From positions 1 through 64,000 of the forward strand of contig DATJVR010000055.1 of NCBI GenBank assembly GCA_035501735.1: a DNA stretch of 64,000 bases, written 5' to 3'. The DNA is from PNAI01 sp035501735. Lineage in GTDB: Bacteria > Pseudomonadota > Alphaproteobacteria > Rhizobiales > Xanthobacteraceae. This document shows positions 24,483-33,572 of the stretch, piece after piece. Below the pieces are notes generated by a model, which ran no database searches, was not told the DNA's origin, and saw only the letters and a list, made by a program, of their open reading frames with translations. The position numbers were made by a program, and so were the translations under genes. Each line of letters starts with the position of its first letter. Position 1 is the stretch's first letter.

Positions 24483-26984
24483 TCAGCGGCCGGCAGGACG
24501 TTTCGCACGCCGCGTTGCGGGCGCGTTAAGCGGATTATCCGGCCACGGATGCTTCGGGTAACGGCCTTTCATTTCGGATTTGACAGCGGCATAGGAGCCA
24601 CGCCAGAAACCGGGCAGATCACGCGTCACCTGCACCGGCCGTCGCGCGGGCGAAAGTAATTCGATCACCAGCGGCACTTTTCCACCGGCGATCGCCGGGT
24701 GGCGATCGAGACCAAATAATTCCTGGACGCGAATGGAAAGTTTCGGTCCCTCTTCCGCCTCATAATCGATCGGCACGGCCGAACCCGACGGCGCGGCAAA
24801 ATGCGTCGGCGCCTCGGACTCAAGCCGCCGCTTGAGAGTCCACGGCAGCAATGCCTGCAATGCTTCCTCGAATTCGCGGTCGCTCAGATCGGCAAGCGCG
24901 GTTTTCGAGAGCAGATGCGGCGCGAGCCATTCGTCAGCGTTTGCCGCTAGCGCCGTGTCGGAGAGGTCGGGCCATTCGTCACCTTCCGCTCGCCGCAGGA
25001 ACATCACTCGATCGCGCCATTGTCTAGACGTCTTCGTCCAAGGAAGCCGGTCAATGCCCAGCCCGATCAGACCTTGCGCGAGCCTGCGGGCGGACTCCTC
25101 GCTTGGGGCGATCTTCACCGGCTGATCGCCGAGCACGAGCGCGCCCAGCCGCCGGCTGCGCCGGCCCCGCAAACTCGCGCTGGCTGAATCGAAAGCGATC
25201 TCCTCGCGGCTTTCGATGCGGCTCGCGAACCGGCTCTCGATCTCGGCCAGCGATATCGCTGCCGCCAGCAATATGCGGCCTTGCGCGGCCGCGCCCGCAA
25301 GCTCAACGACCACGAGGAAAGGCTCGCGCGCAAGCGAGGATGCGGGATCGATATTTCCGCCGCGTCCGTTCGCCAGCAGAAACGCACCGTCCGCACCGCG
25401 GTTTTTGGCGATCCGATCCGGATAGGCGAGCGCGAGGATCGCGCCAAGATTATCCTCAAGGGGGGAGAGAGCAGACTGCACGGGCTGCAACGCATCGCCT
25501 TGAACGATCTCCGCCCATCGCCTGGCCATGCGCCGCGCCTCTTCGCCGCGCCGCGACCGGTCGCGGCGAAATCCATCGAGGCGATGCGCAAGATTCACAT
25601 CGTCGCCGCCGAGACCCCGCTCGGTCAGGATCGCGGCAATATCCGCTGCAAGCTGGCCCGCGCCTTCGGCTGCGGCATCGACAACCATGCGGGCAAGCCG
25701 TGGCGCCAGCGGCAACCGGTTGAGTTTGCGGCCCTCGTCGGTAATCCGGCCCAGCGCATCGATCGCCCCGAGATCGACCAGTATCGCCTTGGCCTCCGCG
25801 AGCGCGGCCGAAGGCGGCGGATCGAGAAACACGAGCTGACCCGGATCGCTCACGCCCCATTGCGCGAGATCGAGCACGAAGCCCGACAGGTCGGCGGCCA
25901 GAATCTCCGGCTTGGCGAACGGCTCGAGCGAGGCGGTTTGCGGCTCGTCCCACAGCCGATAGCAAATCCCGGGCTCGGTTCGCCCGGCGCGGCCGCGCCG
26001 CTGATCGGCGGCGGCGCGCGACACGCGCACGGTTTCGAGCCGCGTCAGACCGACCTCGGGTTCGTAGCGCGGCACCCGCGCCAGGCCTGAATCGATCACA
26101 ATGCGTACGCCTTCGATGGTCAATGAGGTCTCGGCAATGGAGGTTGCCAGCACCACCTTGCGGCGCCCGGCCGGTGCCGGCGCGATGGCTTGATTTTGCT
26201 CGGTCCAATCGAGCCCGCCATAGAGCGGCACGATGTCGACCGACGCGTCCTTGATCTGCTCGCGCAGAAGCGTTTCGGTGCGACGTATTTCTCCGGCGCC
26301 CGGGACAAATACGAGCACCGAGCCTTGATCGCTGCGCAAGCCGCGCACCACTGTGTCGACAACGGCTCTCTCGACTGGCGTGCGTGGATCGCGTCCAAAA
26401 TAGCGCGTCTCGACCGGAAAGCTCTTTCCCGCGCTCTCGATCACTGGCGCACCGCCTAATAATCTCGCGATGCGCGCGCCGTCGATCGTGGCCGACATGA
26501 CGAGCAGTTTCAGATCCTCGCGCAGGCCTTGCTGGGCATCGCGCGCAAAGGCAAGTCCAAGATCGGCATCGAGCGACCGCTCGTGAAACTCATCGAACAG
26601 CACGGCCGCCACCTTGCCAAGCGCGGGATCCTCGAGGATCAGGCGCGTGAACACGCCTTCGGTGACCACCTCGATGCGCGTCTTGCGCGACACCTGAGAG
26701 GCAAAGCGCACGCGATAGCCCACCGTCTCGCCGACCTTTTCGCCAAGCGTCGAGGCCATGCGTTGGGCTGCCGCCCGCGCGGCCAGCCGCCGCGGCTCAA
26801 GCACCAAAATCTTACGGTCTTTCGCCCACGGCTCGTCGGCCAGCACCAGCGGCACGCGGGTGGTCTTGCCGGCGCCCGGCGGTGCAACCAGAACAGCCGC
26901 ATTGCCGCTGGCGAGCGCCCTCGTCACCTCAGGCAGCACCGGATCGATCGGCAAGGGCGAGCCGAACGACCGCGTCGCGCTCAC
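24483..26984 (-). CDS. hrpB: ATP-dependent helicase HrpB
   Basis: DEAH-box helicase of the HrpB family, about 833 residues. GTG at 26984 overlaps the ugd TGA (GTGA), giving a start a few residues before LPIDPVLPEVTRAL; longer upstream extensions run into ugd. Motif I is APPGAGKTT at 34-42, motif II is FDEFHER, and motif VI includes QRRGRAGRTEPG. HrpB-specific C-terminal domains follow (FGLDRHPAIAGGKVPLVIEL, LPGFWRGSYAAVKSEMKGRYPKHPWPD). The cellular role is poorly known; it is thought to remodel RNA or RNP. Confidence 0.93.
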   Translation of the reverse strand: MSATRSFGSPLPIDPVLPEVTRALASGNAAVLVAPPGAGKTTRVPLVLADEPWAKDRKILVLEPRRLAARAAAQRMASTLGEKVGETVGYRVRFASQVSRKTRIEVVTEGVFTRLILEDPALGKVAAVLFDEFHERSLDADLGLAFARDAQQGLREDLKLLVMSATIDGARIARLLGGAPVIESAGKSFPVETRYFGRDPRTPVERAVVDTVVRGLRSDQGSVLVFVPGAGEIRRTETLLREQIKDASVDIVPLYGGLDWTEQNQAIAPAPAGRRKVVLATSIAETSLTIEGVRIVIDSGLARVPRYEPEVGLTRLETVRVSRAAADQRRGRAGRTEPGICYRLWDEPQTASLEPFAKPEILAADLSGFVLDLAQWGVSDPGQLVFLDPPPSAALAEAKAILVDLGAIDALGRITDEGRKLNRLPLAPRLARMVVDAAAEGAGQLAADIAAILTERGLGGDDVNLAHRLDGFRRDRSRRGEEARRMARRWAEIVQGDALQPVQSALSPLEDNLGAILALAYPDRIAKNRGADGAFLLANGRGGNIDPASSLAREPFLVVVELAGAAAQGRILLAAAISLAEIESRFASRIESREEIAFDSASASLRGRRSRRLGALVLGDQPVKIAPSEESARRLAQGLIGLGIDRLPWTKTSRQWRDRVMFLRRAEGDEWPDLSDTALAANADEWLAPHLLSKTALADLSDREFEEALQALLPWTLKRRLESEAPTHFAAPSGSAVPIDYEAEEGPKLSIRVQELFGLDRHPAIAGGKVPLVIELLSPARRPVQVTRDLPGFWRGSYAAVKSEMKGRYPKHPWPDNPLNAPATRRAKRPAGR

Positions 26985-28297
26985 GCGCTCGTCCCCGGCC
27001 GGCCGATGCTCAGATATTTGAAGCCGAGCATTGCTATCTCTTCCGGCCGATAGATGTTGCGCAGATCGACCATCACCGGCTGCGCCATCACCGACTTGAG
27101 CTGCTCGAAATCGAGCGCGCGGAATTCTTCCCACTCGGTGACGATGACGAGTACGTCGGCACCCTTCGCGCAGGCATAGGGATTGTCACAATAGGTCACA
27201 TCGGGAAGAATTTGCTTTGCCTGCTGCATGCCGACCGGATCGTAGGCGCGCACCCTGGCGCCCATGTCATGCAGCGCCGTGATCAGCGGGATCGATGGCG
27301 CTTCGCGCATGTCGTCGGTGTTTGGCTTGAACGTGAGCCCGAGCACCGCCACGGTCTTGTCGCGCGCCGAACCGCCAAGCGCTGCCGCAACTTTGCGCGC
27401 CATGGCGCGCTTGCGTGTGTCGTTGACCGCAGCCACCGTCTCTACGATGCGCAGCGGCGCGACGTTGTCCTGCGCGGTCTTGATCAGCGCCACCGTGTCC
27501 TTCGGGAAACACGAGCCGCCATAGCCAGGCCCGGCATGCAAAAACTTGCCCCCGATCCGATTGTCGAGCCCGATGCCGCGCGCGACCTCCTGCACGTTGG
27601 CGCCGAGCTGTTCGCAAAGATCGGCGATCTCGTTGATGAAGGTGATCTTGGTGGCAAGAAACGCATTTGCCGCGTATTTGATGAGCTCGGCGGTGCGCCG
27701 GTCGGTGTAGAGGATCGGCGCCGCGTTCAGATAAAGCGGCCGGTAAAGCGCAGCCATGATCTCGCGCGCGCGCGCCTCGTTGGTGCCGACCACGATGCGG
27801 TCCGGATGCTTGAAGTCTTGAATCGCCGCGCCTTCGCGCAGGAATTCCGGATTCGACACGACCGAGAAATCGCCGTCCGGCCGCGCGCTGCGGATGATGT
27901 TCTCGACTTCGTCGCCGGTTCCCACCGGCACGGTCGATTTGGTCACGACGACCGTAAAACCGTTCAACGCCGCCGCGATCTCGCGCGCGACCGCATGAAC
28001 GAACGTAAGATCAGCATGGCCGTCGCCGCGCCGCGACGGCGTTCCGACCGCGATGAAAACCGCCTCGGCCTCCGCCACCGGCCGCTTGAGTTCGGTCGTG
28101 AAGCTCAAACGCCCCGTGCGCACATTGGCCGCAACGAGATCCGCGAGCCCTGGTTCATAGATCGGAATCTCGCCGCGCTTGAGCGCTGCGATCTTGTCCG
28201 CGTCCTTGTCGACGCACGTCACATTGTGCCCGAAATCGGCAAAGCAGGCCCCTGAGACGAGCCCCACGTAGCCGGTGCCGATCATCGCAACGCGCAT
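26981..28297 (-). CDS. ugd: UDP-glucose 6-dehydrogenase
   Basis: Oxidises UDP-glucose twice with NAD to UDP-glucuronate, a precursor for exopolysaccharide and lipid decoration. The 438-residue protein begins MRVAMIGTGYVGLVSGACFA (Rossmann loop), has STVPVGTGDEVE and SNPEFLREGAAIQDF, and the catalytic Cys263 in GPGYGGSCFPKDT. The C-terminal NDP-sugar domain contains LGLTFKPNTDDMREAPS. All hallmark residues are present. It is translationally coupled to hrpB, although the two functions appear unrelated. Confidence 0.95.
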   Translation of the reverse strand: MRVAMIGTGYVGLVSGACFADFGHNVTCVDKDADKIAALKRGEIPIYEPGLADLVAANVRTGRLSFTTELKRPVAEAEAVFIAVGTPSRRGDGHADLTFVHAVAREIAAALNGFTVVVTKSTVPVGTGDEVENIIRSARPDGDFSVVSNPEFLREGAAIQDFKHPDRIVVGTNEARAREIMAALYRPLYLNAAPILYTDRRTAELIKYAANAFLATKITFINEIADLCEQLGANVQEVARGIGLDNRIGGKFLHAGPGYGGSCFPKDTVALIKTAQDNVAPLRIVETVAAVNDTRKRAMARKVAAALGGSARDKTVAVLGLTFKPNTDDMREAPSIPLITALHDMGARVRAYDPVGMQQAKQILPDVTYCDNPYACAKGADVLVIVTEWEEFRALDFEQLKSVMAQPVMVDLRNIYRPEEIAMLGFKYLSIGRPGTSA

Positions 28298-28395
28298 CGC
28301 AGCTTATCAGCCATCCTTCGTGTCCGGCGCGGCCGCCGGCCGTGGCCTCATAGCAGAGGCCCGTCACGCTGGCGAGCCCGAAGAGCGGTGGAGCG

Positions 28396-28836
28396 TTAGC
28401 GGCATCTGGAAAGCCAGCTGGTCGCAACGCGCGTGTCGACCGCGGCGCCATCGAGGACCTGGGAATGGCCGTATTCGTTTGCCGATTCCCACAGTCTGAT
28501 TTTGTCGCCGCGCTTGATCATGACGATTCCGTATCCGCGATAGGGCGGCTCGAGGTTGCGCACATCGAGCGTGATCTGATCGCCCGAAACCTCTGCGCTC
28601 AAGACATTGTATTCGAAGTTCGCCCGCGGTCCGTTGAAAAACCTCCGCGCAACCAGGCCCGAAGGCAGTATCGAATATTCCTGATACAAATTGCTGTCGC
28701 TCGCCGGCGCCTTGCAGTTTTCCGCCCAGGTGCCGATCATGCCGAACTTCTCGAAAGTCTGCGCCACCGTTTCCGCATTCGCCGCTCCTAAAGAGACCGA
28801 CAAGAGCGCAGCGATCAAAGCTAGCCGCCGGTACAT
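28396..28836 (-). CDS. Small secreted hypothetical protein
   Basis: A 146-residue protein from ATG 28836 with a clear signal peptide (MYRRLALIAALLSVSLGAANA). The mature part begins ETVAQTFEKFGMIGTWAENC and contains two Cys residues, one near the start and one at the C-terminal end, which could form a disulfide. The GTWAENC block is shared with small periplasmic proteins of Rhizobiales that I cannot assign a function. The frame stays open far upstream over polA on the other strand, but that extension is not credible. It is divergent from polA. Confidence 0.8.
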   Translation of the reverse strand: MYRRLALIAALLSVSLGAANAETVAQTFEKFGMIGTWAENCKAPASDSNLYQEYSILPSGLVARRFFNGPRANFEYNVLSAEVSGDQITLDVRNLEPPYRGYGIVMIKRGDKIRLWESANEYGHSQVLDGAAVDTRVATSWLSRCR

Positions 28837-28953
28837 GCCTATTCCCCATGTCCATCGTCGCGCTCCCATTTCAGAGCTAAGGCTCGCCCATGAGCCCTGC
28901 AAGTCCACAGGGAAGTGTTGATTCAGTCGAGCAGGCAGCCCACATTCGGAGCC

Positions 28954-31900
28954 ATGCCAGCACAAGCCAAATCCAGCGCCAGCAAGCCCAGGCCCGTGGT
29001 TGCCAAACCGGCCGGCGCCTCCCGCCCGTTGAAGGCCGGCGACCACGTCTTCCTGGTCGACGGCTCCGGCTACATTTTCCGTGCCTACCACGCGTTGCCG
29101 CCGCTCACGCGCAAGTCCGACGGCCTGCAGATCAATGCCGTGCTCGGCTTCTGCAACATGCTGTGGAAGCTGCTCAACGAGATGAAGCCGGACGAGCGCC
29201 CGACTCACCTCGCGGTGGTGTTCGACAAATCGGAAAAGACTTTCCGCACCGATTTCTATCCCGACTACAAGGCGCACCGGCCCGAGGCACCCGACGATCT
29301 CATTCCGCAATTTCCGCTGATCCGCGAAGCCGTTCGCGCCTTCGACATTCCCTGCCTGGAGCAGGCCGGCTTCGAGGCCGACGACCTGATCGCGACCTAC
29401 GCGCGGCTCGCCTGCGAAGCGAAGGCCACCGCGACGATCGTTTCGTCTGACAAAGACCTGATGCAGCTCGTCAACGACCGCGTCGTCATGTACGACACCA
29501 TGAAGGATCGCCGCATCGGCCGCGCCGAGGTGATCGAGAAATTCGGCGTGCCGCCCGAGAAGGTGATCGAGGTGCAGTCGCTGATCGGCGATTCCACCGA
29601 CAACGTGCCGGGTGTGCCGGGATTAGGTCCAAAAGCAGCGGCATCGTTTATACAAGAGCTTGGTTCATTGGATGACATTTTCAAATACAGGAAATCGCCC
29701 GAAGCTCTCGATGAGAGGCTCACGAAAAAATTGGCAGAATTACAGGCAGAGATTGACAAGATCGCTGGCCAGCCAATCAAAATAGGGTCTGGAGCAGACA
29801 TTGGAAGAATTCTTGGTACTAAATTTGGCGTTAAAGATTTGCCGCTCGATAAGAAGGGTCTCGTGAGCGCAGACTCTGCAAGAATTGAAGAGTTGGCCGC
29901 ATCTGGAAATCACTTTTGCGAACTGATTGTACGAGCTCGGAGCACATCACGAAATATCGGCGGCAATGTTCGTAAGCTAATTGACGGTGAAGAGAACGCG
30001 AAAATTTCCAAACGGCTCGTCACGCTCGACCAGCGCGTCAAGCTTGACGTTCCGGTCGATGCACTCGCCGTGCACGAGCCAGACTACAAACGGCTGATCG
30101 CATTCTTGAAGGCGATGGAATTCAACACGCTGACGCGTCGCGTCGCCGAAGCCGGCAGCATCGATGCCAGCGAGATTGAAGCGGATGCGAACTTGTCCGC
30201 CGACGCCACTCCTCCAAAGGAGGAGAGTAGTGAGCAAGCTGAGCCGGACGCGATCGGTGCGCAACGGGGGACCTCCACCCCGACATCTGCAGCATCGACC
30301 CTCCCCCTTGCCGGGGGAGGCATGCGCGCAACCGCCGAGCTTGCCGCAAAATCAAAAAAAGAAGCCGCCGACGGCTTCACACCCAGCGCCCGCGCCGCCG
30401 CCAATCTCGCAGCAGTGCGCGCGCTGAAATTCGATCGTTCGAAATACGAGACAGTCCGCACGCTCGATCGTCTCAAAGAATGGATCGCGCGCGCCCACGA
30501 GACTGGAACGGTTGCGATCGACACCGAGACCACGAGCCTTGACCCGATGCAGGCCCACCTTTGCGGCTTTTCGCTCGCCGTGGCGCCGAACGAAGCCTGC
30601 TACGTACCAATCGGCCACAAGGCCAATGACGCGGCTGAAGGCTTGTTTGACGCCGGCCTCGCGCCCAATCAGATTCCGGAAAAAGCCGCGCTCGCCGCGA
30701 TCAAGCCGCTGCTGGAAGACCCGGCCGTGCTCAAGATCGGCCAGAACCTGAAATACGATTGCCTGATCTTCGCGCAGCGCGGCATCGACATCACACCGCA
30801 TGACGACACCATGCTGATGTCCTACGTGCTCGACGCTGGACGAAGCGACCACGGCATGGACGTCCTGGCCAAGCGCTGGCTCGGCCACGACACCATCCAT
30901 TTCCAGCACGTCGCCGGCTCGGGCAAGTCGCAGGTCACCTTCGATTGCGTCGCGATCGACAAGGCCACCGAATACGCCGCCGAGGATGCCGACGTTACGT
31001 TGCGGCTCTGGCAGGCGCTCAAACCGCGCATGATCGCCGAGCACGTCACCACGGTCTACGAGACGCTCGAACGGCCGCTCGTTCCGGTGCTCGCGCGCAT
31101 GGAACAGCGTGGCATCTCGATCGACCGCCAGGTGCTCTCCCGGCTGTCCGGCGAATTCGCGCAAAAGCAGGGCGGCCTCGAAGACGAGATCAACAAGCTA
31201 GCCGGCGCGCCGATCAATCCGGGAAGCCCCAAGCAGCTCGGCGACATTCTGTTTGGCAAGATGGGGCTCCCCGGCGGCACCAAGACCAAGACCGGCCAAT
31301 GGGCGACCGGCGCCCGCGCCCTCGAAGACCTCGCCGAGCAGGGCCATGAGCTGCCGAAAAAGATTTTGGACTGGCGCCAGGTTTCCAAACTGCGCTCGAC
31401 CTACACCGACGCGCTCCCGAGTTTCGTCAATCCGCACACCCATCGCGTGCACACGAGCTACGCCCTCGCCGCCACCACCACGGGGCGGCTGTCGTCTTCC
31501 GACCCCAACCTGCAGAACATTCCGGTGCGCACCGAGGACGGCCGCAAGATCCGGCGGGCGTTTGTCGCCGACGACGGCTGCAAACTCGTCTCCGCCGACT
31601 ATTCGCAGGTCGAACTGCGGCTGCTCGCCGAAATCGCCGACATTGCGGCGCTGAAAAAAGCCTTCCGCGACAATCTCGATATCCATGCCATGACGGCGTC
31701 GGAGATGTTCGGCGTGCCGATCAAAGGCATGCCGGGCGAAATCCGCCGGCGCGCCAAAGCCATCAACTTCGGCATCATCTACGGCATCTCGGCCTTCGGC
31801 CTCGCCAATCAGCTCGGCATCGAGCGCGAAGAGGCCGGCGCCTACATCAAGAAATATTTCGAGCGCTTCCCCGGCATCCGCGACTACATCGAGGAGACAA

Positions 31901-32283
31901 AAGCCTTCTGCAAGAAGAACGGCTATGTGCTCACGCTGTTCGGGCGCAAGTGCCATTACCCCGACATCGTCAATTCCAATCCGTCGATCCGTGCCTTCAA
32001 CGAGCGTGCCGCGATCAATGCCCGCCTGCAGGGCTCCGCCGCCGACATCATCCGCCGCGCCATGATCCGCATCGAGCCGGCGCTCAAGGCCGCCAGGCTC
32101 AACGGTCGGATGCTGCTGCAGGTGCACGACGAGCTGATCTTTGAAGTACCTGAGAGCGAAGTCGCCAAAACGCTACCCGTGGTGAAGAAGGTGATGGAAG
32201 ACGCGCCGATGCCGGCGGTGTCGCTTTCAATCCCGCTCCAGGTCGACGCCCGCGCCGCGCACAATTGGGACGAGGCGCATTAA
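28954..32283 (+). CDS. polA: DNA polymerase I with in-frame insertions
   Basis: Replication and repair polymerase with 5'-nuclease, 3'-5' exonuclease and family A polymerase domains. The protein is about 1109 residues from ATG 28954 (ATG 28915 is possible), clearly longer than the usual 930-1030. The 5'-nuclease starts HVFLVDGSGYIFRAYHALPP and has QAGFEADDLIATYA. The 3'-5' exonuclease has VAIDTETTSLDPM. The polymerase has VSADYSQVELRLLAEIA, RRRAKAINFGIIYG and LQVHDELIFEVP, all intact. Two oddities: a low-GC segment at about 29620-30000 with roughly 75-85 extra residues, and a palindromic element in the linker at about 30221-30325. The reading frame is open throughout. Confidence 0.95.
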   Translation: MPAQAKSSASKPRPVVAKPAGASRPLKAGDHVFLVDGSGYIFRAYHALPPLTRKSDGLQINAVLGFCNMLWKLLNEMKPDERPTHLAVVFDKSEKTFRTDFYPDYKAHRPEAPDDLIPQFPLIREAVRAFDIPCLEQAGFEADDLIATYARLACEAKATATIVSSDKDLMQLVNDRVVMYDTMKDRRIGRAEVIEKFGVPPEKVIEVQSLIGDSTDNVPGVPGLGPKAAASFIQELGSLDDIFKYRKSPEALDERLTKKLAELQAEIDKIAGQPIKIGSGADIGRILGTKFGVKDLPLDKKGLVSADSARIEELAASGNHFCELIVRARSTSRNIGGNVRKLIDGEENAKISKRLVTLDQRVKLDVPVDALAVHEPDYKRLIAFLKAMEFNTLTRRVAEAGSIDASEIEADANLSADATPPKEESSEQAEPDAIGAQRGTSTPTSAASTLPLAGGGMRATAELAAKSKKEAADGFTPSARAAANLAAVRALKFDRSKYETVRTLDRLKEWIARAHETGTVAIDTETTSLDPMQAHLCGFSLAVAPNEACYVPIGHKANDAAEGLFDAGLAPNQIPEKAALAAIKPLLEDPAVLKIGQNLKYDCLIFAQRGIDITPHDDTMLMSYVLDAGRSDHGMDVLAKRWLGHDTIHFQHVAGSGKSQVTFDCVAIDKATEYAAEDADVTLRLWQALKPRMIAEHVTTVYETLERPLVPVLARMEQRGISIDRQVLSRLSGEFAQKQGGLEDEINKLAGAPINPGSPKQLGDILFGKMGLPGGTKTKTGQWATGARALEDLAEQGHELPKKILDWRQVSKLRSTYTDALPSFVNPHTHRVHTSYALAATTTGRLSSSDPNLQNIPVRTEDGRKIRRAFVADDGCKLVSADYSQVELRLLAEIADIAALKKAFRDNLDIHAMTASEMFGVPIKGMPGEIRRRAKAINFGIIYGISAFGLANQLGIEREEAGAYIKKYFERFPGIRDYIEETKAFCKKNGYVLTLFGRKCHYPDIVNSNPSIRAFNERAAINARLQGSAADIIRRAMIRIEPALKAARLNGRMLLQVHDELIFEVPESEVAKTLPVVKKVMEDAPMPAVSLSIPLQVDARAAHNWDEAH
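30229..30320 (+). repeat. Palindromic elements inside the polA linker
   Basis: Two hairpins lie within the polA coding sequence: CTCCTCC-AAA-GGAGGAG at 30229-30245 and CCTCCCCC-TTGCC-GGGGGAGG at 30300-30320. The second resembles the CCTCCCCC...GGGGGAGG palindromes that occur between genes in many alphaproteobacterial genomes. They are translated as a low-complexity linker between the 5'-nuclease and 3'-5' exonuclease domains (about residues 423-457), where extra sequence is tolerated. Confidence 0.6.
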
Positions 32284-32317
32284 AAAGTCGTAGACTTCCG
32301 AACATTGAGGCCCCGAG

Positions 32318-32611
32318 ATGCCAAAGGATACCAAACCTTCCATCGAGAGTGAGAAGGCGCGCGAGTTCTTGGCTCACGTGAAAACCCGCACCGACCAGTT
32401 GGTGCGCGAAGGCGTGAATCGTCAATCGCTGACCGCCCGCATCGCCGCGCTGGAAAAAGCCCTGGATGAGAAGGCGCACGCCTCTGTGATCGGCCAAAAG
32501 CTGACCGAGCTGAAAGCCGAGATCGAGCAAGTCGCAGGAAGCAAGACCGTTCAATACATCATGATCTTGCTCAACGAAATTTTGGGAACCGGCGTTCCCC
32601 CGCCTCCCTGA
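32318..32611 (+). CDS. Small helical hypothetical protein
   Basis: A 97-residue protein with predicted long helices rich in Glu, Lys and Ala (SLTARIAALEKALDEKAHAS, LTELKAEIEQVAGSKTVQ) suggesting a coiled coil, and a Pro-rich end. No signal peptide or membrane segment. It follows polA by 34 bp on the same strand, so it may be co-transcribed. I do not recognise a family. Codon use is normal for the region, which supports a real gene. Confidence 0.65.
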   Translation: MPKDTKPSIESEKAREFLAHVKTRTDQLVREGVNRQSLTARIAALEKALDEKAHASVIGQKLTELKAEIEQVAGSKTVQYIMILLNEILGTGVPPPP

Positions 32612-32651
32612 GCAGGTGCCGCGGCTTTTTTCGGTCTTCCACTTCTTTGTC

Positions 32652-33050
32652 TTATTTCGCCGGCAGCACCGCGACGGCCTCGATCTCGAACAGCGCACCC
32701 TCGCGCGCGAGCTTGACGATCTGCACCGCGGTGCTCGCTGGCGGCGCCTTGGTGTTGACGTAGCGGTCGCGCACTTCGAAGAAATACGGCAGATGATTGA
32801 TATCGACAAAGTAATTCGTGATCTTCACCACGTGCTCGAAGCCGCCGCCGACCGCGGCCAGCGCCGCCTTCAGATTCTCGAAGCACTGCGTTGCCTGCTG
32901 GCGGAAATCGCCTGAAAACTTGCCGTCCGGCGTCGTGCCGAGCTGGCCGGAAATATAGACCATGCGGCTCGGCCCGCTTGTTTCGACCACATGCGTGTAG
33001 CCGCGCGTCGCCGGCATCGTCGGTGGATTCAGGAATGTGTTGCCCAACAT
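32652..33050 (-). CDS. RidA/YjgF/YER057c/UK114 family protein
   Basis: Small trimeric chorismate-mutase-like fold protein of 132 residues. Conserved parts include MVYISGQLGTTPDGKFSGDF, FENLKAALAAVGGGFEHVVK and the C-terminal FEIEAVAVLPA. In RidA the Arg that binds the substrate carboxylate lies in a PAR(S/T) motif; here the corresponding stretch reads PPASTAVQIV, with Ser in place of Arg. By established subfamily rules that makes imine/enamine deaminase activity doubtful, so it may belong to a non-RidA Rid subfamily. Function unknown. Confidence 0.88.
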   Translation of the reverse strand: MLGNTFLNPPTMPATRGYTHVVETSGPSRMVYISGQLGTTPDGKFSGDFRQQATQCFENLKAALAAVGGGFEHVVKITNYFVDINHLPYFFEVRDRYVNTKAPPASTAVQIVKLAREGALFEIEAVAVLPAK

Positions 33051-33086
33051 GTCCTCCTGTTGTGATTGTTTGAAACGCGCGGCGCG

Positions 33087-33542
33087 CTATTCGCCGCACC
33101 GGAAGGTGACTGTCTCAGATTTCTCACTCGTCCGCATACGCGCCACGATGCGCACGCGCGAACATGTCATATGTTCGACGAATACCGGCTTATAGGTGCG
33201 GCCGTCCTTGCCGAACAAAAATCCCCTGAAGCTACGCTGCGCGACACGCTTTTTTGCGTCGTCATTGAAGACGGATATGACTACTCGGCCGTCCCGATCG
33301 TAGGAATCCGGTTTTCCGCTGATCACGATGGAGACCAAAAACGATTCAGCCTGGTTGTCTCCGATGATCACGTTCCACAGCCCGGGATTGTTGGTGACGA
33401 TATCGTCGGACAAGGTCCCCGTGTTCTCCTTAAAAAGTTGAACACGGATGCTCTCGACCGTCGATTGTTGCGCGGCCGCAGTACCCATTGGGCTGACCAG
33501 AACCGCGAGCAGCAAGCCGACGCGGCAACAAAACTTGAACAT
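33087..33542 (-). CDS. Small secreted hypothetical protein
   Basis: A 151-residue protein from ATG 33542 with a signal peptide (FKFCCRVGLLLAVLVSPMGTAAAQ). The mature part is mixed alpha/beta with NNPGLWNVIIGDNQAESFLVSIVISGK and ends TFRCGE; two Cys residues near the C-terminus may pair. No recognised domain. It lies 36 bp downstream of the antisense RidA-like gene's start, reading the same way, so the two are not obviously an operon. The longer frame from 33581 only adds a non-secretory extension. Confidence 0.7.
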   Translation of the reverse strand: MFKFCCRVGLLLAVLVSPMGTAAAQQSTVESIRVQLFKENTGTLSDDIVTNNPGLWNVIIGDNQAESFLVSIVISGKPDSYDRDGRVVISVFNDDAKKRVAQRSFRGFLFGKDGRTYKPVFVEHMTCSRVRIVARMRTSEKSETVTFRCGE

Positions 33543-33572
33543 TGGACTCTCCTCTCCCGCAGCGCGCGCGAC

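Noticed and set aside
26882..28255. A 457-codon open frame on the plus strand
   Set aside because: It is antisense to ugd, whose catalytic motifs are complete; the reverse product has no recognisable fold.
28837..29310. Long N-terminal extension of the 146-residue secreted protein
   Set aside because: It would overlap polA and bury the signal peptide; ATG 28836 directly precedes a normal signal peptide.
30300..30320. Strong hairpin read as a terminator
   Set aside because: It is inside polA with the reading frame intact on both sides and no T-run after the stem.
31198..32127. A 309-codon open frame on the minus strand
   Set aside because: Antisense to the polymerase domain of polA; no ribosome site or domain pattern.
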